Shown in pieces: positions 1 to 8,574 of a stretch of 53,965 bases of DNA. The stretch is from Candidatus Woesearchaeota archaeon (GTDB lineage: Archaea > Nanobdellota > Nanobdellia > Woesearchaeales > GW2011-AR4): positions 1-53,965 of the forward strand of contig JACPIE010000032.1 of the NCBI GenBank assembly GCA_016188245.1, read 5' to 3'. Numbering within the stretch: the stretch's first letter is position 1; each line of letters starts with the position of its first letter. The notes beneath the pieces are model-generated. The model saw only the letters and a program-made list of their open reading frames with translations, did not search any database and had not been told where the DNA came from. A program made the position numbers and the translations under genes.

Positions 1-2
1 AA

Positions 3-164
3 TGGAACAATTCCAGCTTGAAAAGAGTATTTGGAGATTATGTCAGAAGCCATAATTTCAGAACGCAACATTCAGAAGTGGCAGCTCGGATAATCTTACA
101 CAACCTTAAGGTTGTTTTTCTAGGACTTTTTCACGTTAGCCTAAAGAATATGAAGCTTTATTAA
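3..164 (+). pseudogene. C-terminal fragment of a DDE-type transposase, truncated by the window edge
   Basis: Frame 3 reads ..NNSSLKRVFGDYVRSHNFRTQHSEVAARIILHNLKVVFLGLFHVSLKNMKLY*; the K-R-x-[FY]-G...R-S..E....HN pattern resembles IS transposase C-termini. Below the ORF track cutoff. Confidence 0.45.
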
Positions 165-184
165 ATGAACTACCTCCAGACCTT

Positions 185-463
185 ATGAGTAAATTAAAAC
201 ACGAACTTTTTGAAAGAGTTAACCTAAATGACCCGAAATCTGCTATTGAATTGTATGTTGGTATGGGTTCTATTATTATGTTATCTCTGTCAGTTATCCA
301 TGCCGGATATGCGACATTTAGACCAGGACTCATTGAAGAAAATTTTAAAGAGATGCAAAATACAATTATTGGTTTAGGGGCTATTTCTGCTGCTTTATAT
401 ACTTTAAAAAAAATTATAAGATGTTTGCGAGAAATACAATGGTGGCATGAAAGGAAAAAATAA
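185..463 (+). CDS. Small hypothetical protein with two hydrophobic segments
   Basis: ORF of 92 aa with IIMLSLSVIHAGYATF and TIIGLGAISAALYTL segments. Confidence 0.45.
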   Translation: MSKLKHELFERVNLNDPKSAIELYVGMGSIIMLSLSVIHAGYATFRPGLIEENFKEMQNTIIGLGAISAALYTLKKIIRCLREIQWWHERKK

Positions 464-492
464 TAATTATTGAAATTTTAAAGCGATAATGA

Positions 493-972
493 CTAGAACA
501 CATGCTTCTCATGCACTGTTGAATAAGAATGCAGCTCTTCTTTTGTGAACCATAATCTTATTTCCTCATCTGCCTCATTCTTGCTGCCGGATGCATGAAT
601 CAGATTCTTGCCGCCGAGGCCTTTTTTTGATGCATACTCCATGCTCAAATGCGCAAAATCTCCCCTTATCGTGCCTGGGGCTGCCCTGTGGGGAGATGTG
701 TCACCGACAAGCCTTCTTGCGTTGTCAACAGCGTGAACCCCTTCAATAGCGAAGGCCACAACAGGCCCTTCTGTTATGAACTCAACAAGCTCCTTGAAGA
801 ATGGCTTTTTGCTATGCGCATGATAGTGCTCTTCAGCAAATTTTTTGCCTATCCAGACCATCTTCATGCCGACAAGCTTAAGGCCTGCATTCTCAAACCT
901 CTTTATTATCTCGCCCACTAGGCTTCTTTCCACTCCATCCGGCTTGATTATGACAAGGCTTCTCTCAATCAT
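493..972 (-). CDS. ndk: Nucleoside diphosphate kinase
   Basis: MIERSLVIIKPDGVERSLVGEI...NLIHASGS; internal Met preferred as start. Confidence 0.96.
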   Translation of the reverse strand: MIERSLVIIKPDGVERSLVGEIIKRFENAGLKLVGMKMVWIGKKFAEEHYHAHSKKPFFKELVEFITEGPVVAFAIEGVHAVDNARRLVGDTSPHRAAPGTIRGDFAHLSMEYASKKGLGGKNLIHASGSKNEADEEIRLWFTKEELHSYSTVHEKHVF

Positions 973-973
973 T

Positions 974-1159
974 TTACTCTTCCTGCTTCTCGCGCTTGAA
1001 TTTCTTGCTCCATTTTGTCTCAAGGAATTTTCTTCCGAGCTTTATGTGGTTCTTCTCGCACTTGGTTGAGCAGAAATATAGAATCTTTGCGTCTTTCTGG
1101 ACGTACATCTTCCCGGTCCCGATTTCAATGATGTTTCCGCAAAAAGTGCACTTTGCCAT
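974..1159 (-). CDS. rpl24e: Ribosomal protein L24e
   Basis: MAKCTFCGNIIEIGTGKMYV...FCSTKCEKNHIKLGRKFLETKW, zinc-binding cysteines. Confidence 0.95.
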   Translation of the reverse strand: MAKCTFCGNIIEIGTGKMYVQKDAKILYFCSTKCEKNHIKLGRKFLETKWSKKFKREKQEE

Positions 1160-1279
1160 TTTGGTTGTGAATTTTAATTTGCTGAACCCTGCTTTCAATC
1201 CGTCCCTTCGGGACAATATCTTGTGCTCGGTGGCATCCGACCACCTCGCAAATTTATTATATTCGAAAATTTTGGTAAA

Positions 1280-1525
1280 TCAGATTCTTGGTCGATTTAA
1301 AAGGGGATAATAAGCATAACCGACACCCCTGCCAATAGCAAAAACCAAAAATTTGGGTAGGTTATCGGGAACAGACCATTCCCGTATGATTCTTTCGAGT
1401 CTTTGCGGTATTGATTCATTTCTTACCGGGGTTGCTTCTCGGATACTACCTTTCTCCCTATAATGCCTAACTTTTATTGCTTCATTAAACCCATCTTTTA
1501 GTGACTCTAAATAACTATATTCCAT
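1280..1525 (-). CDS. Hypothetical protein, 81 aa, inserted in ribosomal operon
   Basis: ORF between S28e and L24e genes on the same strand. Confidence 0.5.
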   Translation of the reverse strand: MEYSYLESLKDGFNEAIKVRHYREKGSIREATPVRNESIPQRLERIIREWSVPDNLPKFLVFAIGRGVGYAYYPLLNRPRI

Positions 1526-1526
1526 T

Positions 1527-1859
1527 TTACCCGCTTCCTCTCCCGCCTTTTGTCAGCTGGCTTGCCTCAAATTCAGTCTCTCTCAGCATCAAAATGTCGC
1601 CGAGCTGTATCGGGCCCTTTACATTTCTTCTCAAAATCTTGTTTTTGTCCCTTCCGTCCATGACCCTGCACCTTATCTGTATAGCTTCGCCTCTTGAGCC
1701 GGTCCTTCCGATTATTTCCTCAACTTTTGCAGGCGTTGCAAAGGAAAAATTGACGGAGCCTTTTGCGTGCTCTTCCTGCCGTTCGTCTTTTCTGTCCCTT
1801 CTCCTGGCCTGGCCCCTGGGATCTTCTTTTAAATGCTTTGTAGGATCTTCCTTGGCCAT
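1527..1859 (-). CDS. rps28e: Ribosomal protein S28e
   Basis: PAKVEEIIGRTGSRGEAIQIRCRVMDGRDKNKILRRNVKGPIQLGDILMLRETE. Confidence 0.96.
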   Translation of the reverse strand: MAKEDPTKHLKEDPRGQARRRDRKDERQEEHAKGSVNFSFATPAKVEEIIGRTGSRGEAIQIRCRVMDGRDKNKILRRNVKGPIQLGDILMLRETEFEASQLTKGGRGSG

Positions 1860-1860
1860 T

Positions 1861-2205
1861 TTATTTCTTCATCCTGTCTGCTATCTCCTTTATCAGCTGC
1901 TTTGACTCTCCTTCCTGGATTATTGCAACGCATCCTGTAGGAACTTCAATCCCTGCTGCTGCCCCAAGCTCTTCCTTGCTCGGCACCTGCACACACGGAA
2001 TTCCCTTTTCTTCTGCAAGAAGCGGTATGTGCATTGTTATTTCAGGCGGATTGACATCCTTTGCGATTGCAACAAGCTTTGCAGTGCCTTTCTCAATCAT
2101 TTTTGTTGCCTCATTCGTGCCTTTCCTTATTTTTCCCGTAGCCTTGGCTACCTCTATAGCTTCATAAACCTTGTCAATCAATTCCTTCGGCGCTTCAAAA
2201 ACCAT
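1861..2205 (-). CDS. rpl7ae: Ribosomal protein L7Ae
   Basis: GKIRKGTNEATKMIEKGTAKLVAIAKDVNPPEITMHIPLLAEEKGIP. Confidence 0.97.
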   Translation of the reverse strand: MVFEAPKELIDKVYEAIEVAKATGKIRKGTNEATKMIEKGTAKLVAIAKDVNPPEITMHIPLLAEEKGIPCVQVPSKEELGAAAGIEVPTGCVAIIQEGESKQLIKEIADRMKK

Positions 2206-2348
2206 TTTAATCCTCCCCTTTGATATTAGGATAAGACAATAGAATTGTTCTTACCTCACTCAGCCATTATTAGTTAACAGCTTCATCAATCACAGGTAAA
2301 CATTGGAAATAAAATACTATTTATATAGGTTGTGGTTTATAATGAACA

Positions 2349-3245
2349 ATGGCATACAACTGGCTCGATGCGGGATTTGCACCGTCTCTCATAACTTATG
2401 CAGTTTCATTTGCTGCTCTCTTTGCAGGCTCAATCACGGACTTGAAAACAAGGGAAGTTCCTGACTGGGTCAATTATGGCATGGTGTTTTCCGGGCTGGG
2501 CATTAACCTGCTGTTTTCAGCCATTTATTCAAATTCTTCATTCATAATAAACAGCATAATAGGATTGGCAATCTTTTTTGGAATTGCATACATCATGTTT
2601 TATGCAGGCCAGTGGGGAGGGGGGGACAGCAAGATGCTGATGGGGCTGGGCGCAATGATTGGAATAGATCTAGGCAATTTCCAAAGCCAGTTCCTGTTAG
2701 GGTTTTTAATCAACGCCCTTTTTGCAGGAGCAATTTACGGGCTGTTCTGGGGCGTTTACATGGTCCTGAAAAACAGGAAAAAATTTTGGCAGGAATTCAG
2801 GAAAGCGCTGTCGCAAAATAAAACTGCCAGGATAAAAAAAGCGCTGCTGGCCTTCCTTGCATTATTGCTGCTGGCTTTTTTTGTTTTTGGGGAGCAATAT
2901 GTCAAAATTTTTATCCTGTCGGTGGCATTCATAGTTTTGTCAACATTTTACCTTTGGGTTTTCATCAAGGCAGTTGAAAAATCCTGCATGCATAAGCTCG
3001 TGGAGCCGTCAAAGCTGACAGAAGGGGACTGGATTGTAAAAAATGTCTATGCTGGGGGAAAATACATAACTGGCCCGAAGGATTTGGGAGTGGGCAAAAT
3101 CCAGATAAAAAAGCTGATTGAGCTTTACAGGCAGAAGAAAATCAAAAAAATCCTGATAAAGGAAGGCATACCTTTTGTGCCCAGCTTTTTTATCGCTTTC
3201 TGCATTACGTGGGCTTTCGGGAATCCGCTGATGCTGCTGGTGTAA
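2349..3245 (+). CDS. Type IV leader peptidase (A24 family), preflagellin/prepilin peptidase-like
   Basis: Polytopic membrane protein with SITDLKTREVPDW and GGGDSKMLMGLGAM (GxGD aspartyl protease motif). Confidence 0.85.
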   Translation: MAYNWLDAGFAPSLITYAVSFAALFAGSITDLKTREVPDWVNYGMVFSGLGINLLFSAIYSNSSFIINSIIGLAIFFGIAYIMFYAGQWGGGDSKMLMGLGAMIGIDLGNFQSQFLLGFLINALFAGAIYGLFWGVYMVLKNRKKFWQEFRKALSQNKTARIKKALLAFLALLLLAFFVFGEQYVKIFILSVAFIVLSTFYLWVFIKAVEKSCMHKLVEPSKLTEGDWIVKNVYAGGKYITGPKDLGVGKIQIKKLIELYRQKKIKKILIKEGIPFVPSFFIAFCITWAFGNPLMLLV

Positions 3246-3260
3246 AATGAAATTGATTTA

Positions 3261-3719
3261 TCACATTCCTCTTATGTCAGAATCAGACGTATCTAGTGGA
3301 TGCTCAGGGGCAGGTTGTATCGGTTTCACGAACTGCATTGCATATTTTAACATTTGTTGACTAGCAAAATCATCAGGAGGCGTATCTGCAATTGCGCCAT
3401 CAATTCTTGTTATTTCCTCTGGAGCAGCGTAGTCTAAGGTTGTAGCTGCGTGAGGTTTCGTTGCACCATCATCATAATGCAAAAAAACTGCTCTTTGAGA
3501 ATAAATTCTTGGATGCCCGTTTGGATGTTCTCTTGTAATAATTATGACCTCATGCCCCTTTCCTGAAAAAGAATATTGGTCAACTCTTATTCCCAGCTCC
3601 GGATTTATTTCTCTGTTTTGGGTTCTAACATTCGGTTTTAGTCCAAAATAGTGTAAACCTTCCAAAATATCCCTTAGATTTAACCCCATTGCCATATGAT
3701 GTAGTTTTGCATAATGCAT
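3261..3719 (-). CDS. Hypothetical protein
   Basis: 152-aa ORF. Confidence 0.5.
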   Translation of the reverse strand: MHYAKLHHMAMGLNLRDILEGLHYFGLKPNVRTQNREINPELGIRVDQYSFSGKGHEVIIITREHPNGHPRIYSQRAVFLHYDDGATKPHAATTLDYAAPEEITRIDGAIADTPPDDFASQQMLKYAMQFVKPIQPAPEHPLDTSDSDIRGM

Positions 3720-3834
3720 ATAAAAATTTTATGCGATAAAATTGGCATATTAACACCAAAAAGTTTAAAAATAAACAAAAAATTCACCAGTAAAATAACA
3801 TTTATATCATAAACATTTCAAATTTGTGGTTTTT

Positions 3835-4419
3835 ATGAGAAAATTTGACAAACAAGAAGCGCTAATACTAAAAGAGCTAATCAAAAATCCCAGAATTTCA
3901 GACAATCAGGTAGCAAAAAATACTAAAATCCCAGTAACAACTGCAAATAGAAAAAGAAAAATATTGGAAGAGCAGGGTTTTATTCATTACTATGTTGACG
4001 TTTCTAATGAAAGCCCCGAAAGAGGGCAGTTTCATGCAAGACAGCTCTATATTATCAAATTTAAGGAAGGCATTACAAGGCAGAAATATCTTGATGAAAT
4101 CAAAAAAAGCGAAAATTTTAGGAAAGTCAATCCAAGATACCATGCCGAAAGCTTTTTAGGCGAAATGGACGGCAGGTTTGCAATCATTTTGATTCTTGAA
4201 GCGAGCAGCGCTGACGAACTTGTTGAGATTTTCAATGGAAGCATAATCCCGGGCATAAGGAAAAGGCACAGCAATAACTGCATCAGCGACATAATAACCG
4301 CAAAAGTTACCTTTCCTTTCAGAATTCACCACAATTACATCCCAATTTTTAACATGGAAAAGGGAATTATAAAAAAAGACTGGCTCAATGACTGGATTTT
4401 TGTGCCGAATACAAGCTGA
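3835..4419 (+). CDS. Lrp/AsnC-like winged-helix regulator
   Basis: MRKFDKQEALILKELIKNPRISDNQVAKNTKIPVTTANRKRKILEEQGFI; TATA-like TTTATATC upstream. Confidence 0.75.
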   Translation: MRKFDKQEALILKELIKNPRISDNQVAKNTKIPVTTANRKRKILEEQGFIHYYVDVSNESPERGQFHARQLYIIKFKEGITRQKYLDEIKKSENFRKVNPRYHAESFLGEMDGRFAIILILEASSADELVEIFNGSIIPGIRKRHSNNCISDIITAKVTFPFRIHHNYIPIFNMEKGIIKKDWLNDWIFVPNTS

Positions 4420-4424
4420 TAAAT

Positions 4425-4964
4425 CTAAGGCAGCCTTCTCATCTGGTTGGCAAAATGCTCGTCCTCTTCCTCTGAAAATGGCCTTGTTTTTGGCGCATGC
4501 GCTCTGGGCTTTTTTTCTTCCTTCTCAAAATAGCCTATGTTTTTTGTGTGCTCCTTTAGTTTCAGCTCAACTGTTGATATTTCCTCCTCGCTGAACTGCT
4601 TTGGTTGCCACTGAAGATTGACGCCGTCATTTTCCTTCCTGGGTATCACATTTATCGTGAAATGGGCAACTGTCTGGCCTGCCGGAATGCCGTTTGCCAC
4701 GAATATGCTTGTTCCCTGTGCCCCCAACGACTCAAAAATAGCGCTGCTTATCTTATTCGAAACCTGAAACAGCTTTCCGATTTCCTTGTCAGGCACCTGC
4801 TCGATTATGGGGTAATGGGTTTTTGGCATGACAAAGCAGTGCCCTGGGACAGCCCCGTTAACATCAAGAACAGCCATCACCAATTCATCCTCATATATCT
4901 TTTTTGATGGAATCTTGCTCTCGATTATCTGGCATACCAGGCACGCTGTTTTTGCCGCTTTCAT
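4425..4964 (-). CDS. HIT-family protein (degenerate triad)
   Basis: CLVCQIIESKIPSKKIYEDELVMAVLDVNGAVPGHCFVMPKTHYP...GQTVAHFTINVIPRKENDG. Confidence 0.85.
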   Translation of the reverse strand: MKAAKTACLVCQIIESKIPSKKIYEDELVMAVLDVNGAVPGHCFVMPKTHYPIIEQVPDKEIGKLFQVSNKISSAIFESLGAQGTSIFVANGIPAGQTVAHFTINVIPRKENDGVNLQWQPKQFSEEEISTVELKLKEHTKNIGYFEKEEKKPRAHAPKTRPFSEEEDEHFANQMRRLP

Positions 4965-5539
4965 CTGGCACCAAGTATCTTTGATATTTCGTCAAGGTTT
5001 ATCCCCTTGGACTCTTTTTCAGCTTCCTTTGGGGTTCCGCCCAGCGCAGCAATGAGCTTGTTTCCGACAGCCTCAATTTCAGCCTGCTGCATGGAGTTCT
5101 GCGGCAGCACAAAATTTATGCCGTCATTTTCCTTCCTTGGAATGATATGGGCCATAAAGTGCTGGGCCCTTTGGCCTGCTGCCACTCCGTTTGCCACGAT
5201 GATGTTTGTTCCCTGGACTTCAATTCCGCGAAGCATGGAGTTTGACAGTGATTTTGCAGCCATGAACACATGCGCAATCTCATCATCAGGAAGCTGCGGC
5301 ATTATTGAATAGTGCTCTTTTGTGAGAAGAAGGATATGGCCCGGGTTTGCGGGGTTTATGTCAAGGATGGCAAGTACATTCTCATCCTCAAATATTTTCC
5401 TTGACTGTATTTTTCCGGCTACAATCTGGCAGAACACGCATTGCTTTTTCTGGAATTCCTTAAGCTCTTCAGGACTCATTTGTTTTATCTTTTCCTGCAA
5501 TGCTTTCAATTGCTCCGGGCTTACCTGCTGTTCTGGCAT
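4961..5539 (-). CDS. HIT-family protein (degenerate triad), paralog of the adjacent gene
   Basis: CVFCQIVAGKIQSRKIFEDENVLAILDINPANPGHILLLTKEHY...GQRAQHFMAHIIPRKENDG. Confidence 0.87.
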   Translation of the reverse strand: MPEQQVSPEQLKALQEKIKQMSPEELKEFQKKQCVFCQIVAGKIQSRKIFEDENVLAILDINPANPGHILLLTKEHYSIMPQLPDDEIAHVFMAAKSLSNSMLRGIEVQGTNIIVANGVAAGQRAQHFMAHIIPRKENDGINFVLPQNSMQQAEIEAVGNKLIAALGGTPKEAEKESKGINLDEISKILGAR

Positions 5540-5550
5540 ATTTTGTGCGT

Positions 5551-5880
5551 TTATTGAAGACTTAAATATTTAACAATCAACCCATTTAGATTATTAATGT
5601 GCTTGTTTTCTAAGTCGCCAATCTTTTTCTTTAAACGTTTTGAATCTATTGCCCTCAATTGGAAAATCAAGGCTACAGAATCTGCTATGAGCCCATTAGA
5701 TTTTGACTTTTCTATTGTGCAAGTATGCTTAAACCTTAATGCCTGCAAATTAGATGTAAGCGGAACGACTGCAACTATCCCAATTTCGGTGTCGGCGAAT
5801 ATAACTGCAGGCCTCAACCCTTCCTGCTCTTGACCGCTAGAAAAAGGCAATTCAACAAGCCATACCTCTCCTTTTTTCAT
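5551..5880 (-). CDS. MazF/PemK-family toxin
   Basis: MKKGEVWLVELPFSSGQEQEGLRPAVIFADTEIGIVAVVPLTS. Confidence 0.88.
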   Translation of the reverse strand: MKKGEVWLVELPFSSGQEQEGLRPAVIFADTEIGIVAVVPLTSNLQALRFKHTCTIEKSKSNGLIADSVALIFQLRAIDSKRLKKKIGDLENKHINNLNGLIVKYLSLQ

Positions 5881-6080
5881 ATTAATCTATCAAACTTAGC
5901 CAATGCTTCATCGCTTAATTTGTCCCAAGCAAAAATCTCTTTCTTTAGTTCCACTTGTTTAGAGATGGTATCTATATAAAAAAGTATAGCCCTATTCACC
6001 AAATCTTTGTCTTTTACGCCCAATATTGAGGATACTCTGCTTAATTTGCCTTTCATATCTCTTGACAGTTCAATTTCCAT
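5877..6080 (-). CDS. Cognate antitoxin of MazF-like toxin
   Basis: 67-aa ORF overlapping the toxin start; MEIELSRDMKGKLSRVSSILGVKDKDLVNRAILFYID. Confidence 0.65.
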   Translation of the reverse strand: MEIELSRDMKGKLSRVSSILGVKDKDLVNRAILFYIDTISKQVELKKEIFAWDKLSDEALAKFDRLI

Positions 6081-6133
6081 AATGTTGCTTTATCACATTC
6101 AGTATAAATATTTTTGTTTTTTATATTAATTTT

Positions 6134-6469
6134 CTATATTGAAATTAATAGGCGTTTTTCAACTCCGTCAAGGAACACCAAAACCTCATTTTTTATAGAA
6201 ACATAAATAGGGACGTTTGCAGTCACCACCCTCGGAATCAAAGACTTTTTCTTTAAGTCTTCTTTTGTCAGGCCCAATTGCCCTAAAACTTCATCCAAGG
6301 TTCCCAATTCCTCTGCAGTTTCTATGTAAAGTTCCATTGCTTCCTTGATGTTGATTATGGTCTCTTCAAATGTCTCGCCTTGCGAAGCCACATTAAGCTC
6401 AGGGCATATGACAGAATATCCTTTATCTTCCTGCTTTATTATGACATTCAATAATAACTGGCTTTCCAT
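6134..6469 (-). CDS. HicB-like protein
   Basis: LLNVIIKQEDKGYSVICPELNVASQGETFEETIINIKEAMELYIE matches the HicB partial RNase-H fold signature. Confidence 0.75.
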   Translation of the reverse strand: MESQLLLNVIIKQEDKGYSVICPELNVASQGETFEETIINIKEAMELYIETAEELGTLDEVLGQLGLTKEDLKKKSLIPRVVTANVPIYVSIKNEVLVFLDGVEKRLLISI

Positions 6470-6611
6470 TTTTGCTCAAGCATCCACATATCTAGCTATT
6501 ATATAAAATTATCTGAAAATATCGCTAAATTTTAAAATAATTTTCATAGGGAAAAAACTAGGATTAAAGTAAAGAGATAGAACTGCTGTAACACAAGATG
6601 ATGATAATATC

Positions 6612-8336
6612 CTATTGTGTAGACTCCTTATTTACTACTTGCAACCTGCCTTGAGAATTAGTTGTCAAGTAAACAGATTGGTTTTGGTCAAACCATCCTA
6701 ATTCTTTTCTAGTGCTGTAAAATTCCACTAGGGCAGCAGGTGAGCTTCGAATAACATACTGCAAAACTCCATCAAGTCCTTGCTCTCTGAAAAAATCACC
6801 TAATGCCTTTTCTCTTGAAAGCAATCCGCCGATTATTTCCAATTGTTGGTCCCTATTCCTTGATGATTCAGCTTCTCTATAATCTGGAAGTTTGTATAAC
6901 ACATCTTCAATGGCTTCGATAGCTCTTCGAGTTGTTTTCTCACCGCGCATAAACATTCCTGGTTCTAATACTCTCCAAATCTGGACATAAGCAGGTTGTT
7001 GCCTATCGAACCAGCTCAGATTCTTTCGATCGCTGTAAAGCCGGAGCATGTCCGTTACTGTAGCTTTTTTCCAAGTTTTCTTTTTATCTCGAGTTGGTCT
7101 ACCGAAACTATCAAATACTTTGCGGAGTCCCACGCTTACAAAATATCCTGCAACTGCGGTTTCTCTCTTTAATAAATCATTAATAATCCTGCATTGTTCG
7201 TCACGATTGCCTGTTTGTTCTGCATTTCTATATCCTGGCAATGTATAAAGAGCATCTTGAACAGCATCAAGAGCAAGCCTAACGGATTCCTCCCCTCTAT
7301 CCCACATTCCTTTTTCGTTAAATCTCCACTCTTGGACATATTTTTCTTGTGTTCTGTCAAACCAGTTTAATCCTTTCTTTTCACTGTAGAACATAAGAAC
7401 AGCTTTTGGCGAGCCTGCTTTCTTAAAACCCTTTTCCCCAGTTGGATCTATAAATCTATTCATCAAGCTTTGCAAACCATTGTCCATGAAATAGCGAGTA
7501 GGCGCTCTTTCTGTGGTTACAAAACGGTTTATGATTTCAACCTGTTTACCTCTATTTTCAGTTTCTTCAGCTTCTTTATATTCTGGTATTGTGTATAGAA
7601 CTTCTTGAATTTTTCTTAAAGCAATATCAACGGCATCATCGTCACTTCTCCATCTAACGATAGACGGAATTTTGTGGACTAAGTCTGGAGCTACTTTTCT
7701 TACAATCCTTCCGAGGCCCTCTTCTTTACTAAGTATACTTGAGAATCCTGTTGCAAGCATTCTTTTTTGAATTCCAATGGCCCCTTCCCTATACATATCG
7801 GTGATTACCCTTTGGACAATTGGAAGCGTGGCATTGTCTACAACCTGGACAGGATTTCTTACCCGATAACCTCTTCTGTAGGCATCATAATCCCGCTGCA
7901 CATCCGGTGCTGTAAACATTTTTCTTCCCAAATGGAATATTTTTTTTCCTAAAGATTGTTCTCGAATTATATCTTCAGATTTCAAATTACTTTCTCCCAA
8001 AAGATACAGAAACCTATCTATGCCTCCTACTAAATTTACCAATGCTCGAAAATGAGATTCTGGCAAGGCTCTTTGAATTGCAGTTGAAAGTAACTGACCT
8101 TTTTCGGTGTTATCCACTAATTCGGTAGGCAAATTTGCGTAAATTCCGATATCGGGATTGAACCTTTCTGACTCTATAGGCACATCTTCAGTCATTAACC
8201 TTGGCTGTTCATTGTCCAAAATTAATTCAAGGGTTGTATGAAGTTTTGAAGGATCGTGCAATGCGTGAGTATCTAACCCGTACTTTTCCATTTTATTCCA
8301 AATAACTTGGCGAGCCCTTTTAATGAAATGGGCCAA
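6612..8336 (-). CDS. Hypothetical protein with three to four ~110-120-aa internal repeats
   Basis: Repeated blocks FYS[ED][KR]K.L.WFDR.Q..YVQ.WR...GM..RGE...R.A..A..D.LY.LP.YR.AE...NRD.Q..II..LL.RE. Confidence 0.7.
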   Translation of the reverse strand: MAHFIKRARQVIWNKMEKYGLDTHALHDPSKLHTTLELILDNEQPRLMTEDVPIESERFNPDIGIYANLPTELVDNTEKGQLLSTAIQRALPESHFRALVNLVGGIDRFLYLLGESNLKSEDIIREQSLGKKIFHLGRKMFTAPDVQRDYDAYRRGYRVRNPVQVVDNATLPIVQRVITDMYREGAIGIQKRMLATGFSSILSKEEGLGRIVRKVAPDLVHKIPSIVRWRSDDDAVDIALRKIQEVLYTIPEYKEAEETENRGKQVEIINRFVTTERAPTRYFMDNGLQSLMNRFIDPTGEKGFKKAGSPKAVLMFYSEKKGLNWFDRTQEKYVQEWRFNEKGMWDRGEESVRLALDAVQDALYTLPGYRNAEQTGNRDEQCRIINDLLKRETAVAGYFVSVGLRKVFDSFGRPTRDKKKTWKKATVTDMLRLYSDRKNLSWFDRQQPAYVQIWRVLEPGMFMRGEKTTRRAIEAIEDVLYKLPDYREAESSRNRDQQLEIIGGLLSREKALGDFFREQGLDGVLQYVIRSSPAALVEFYSTRKELGWFDQNQSVYLTTNSQGRLQVVNKESTQ

Positions 8337-8574
8337 GCTTTTTGGATCTTCTATTACTCGTGTATACTATTCTAACAAGTATTCGTCAACTTGTGTAGGT
8401 AAAACTATCATATGCTAAACAATTGGCGAGAGATTTAAAAATCTTGCGGAGGTGTTTCTTTATGACAAAAACAAAAACTAATTTCAACATTATTTGCCAT
8501 TTTCCTGATTTTGGCAGGATTTAACTTCCCGATTACTGATAACTGTAATCTTCCCTGCTTTGCAATATTTGCTA

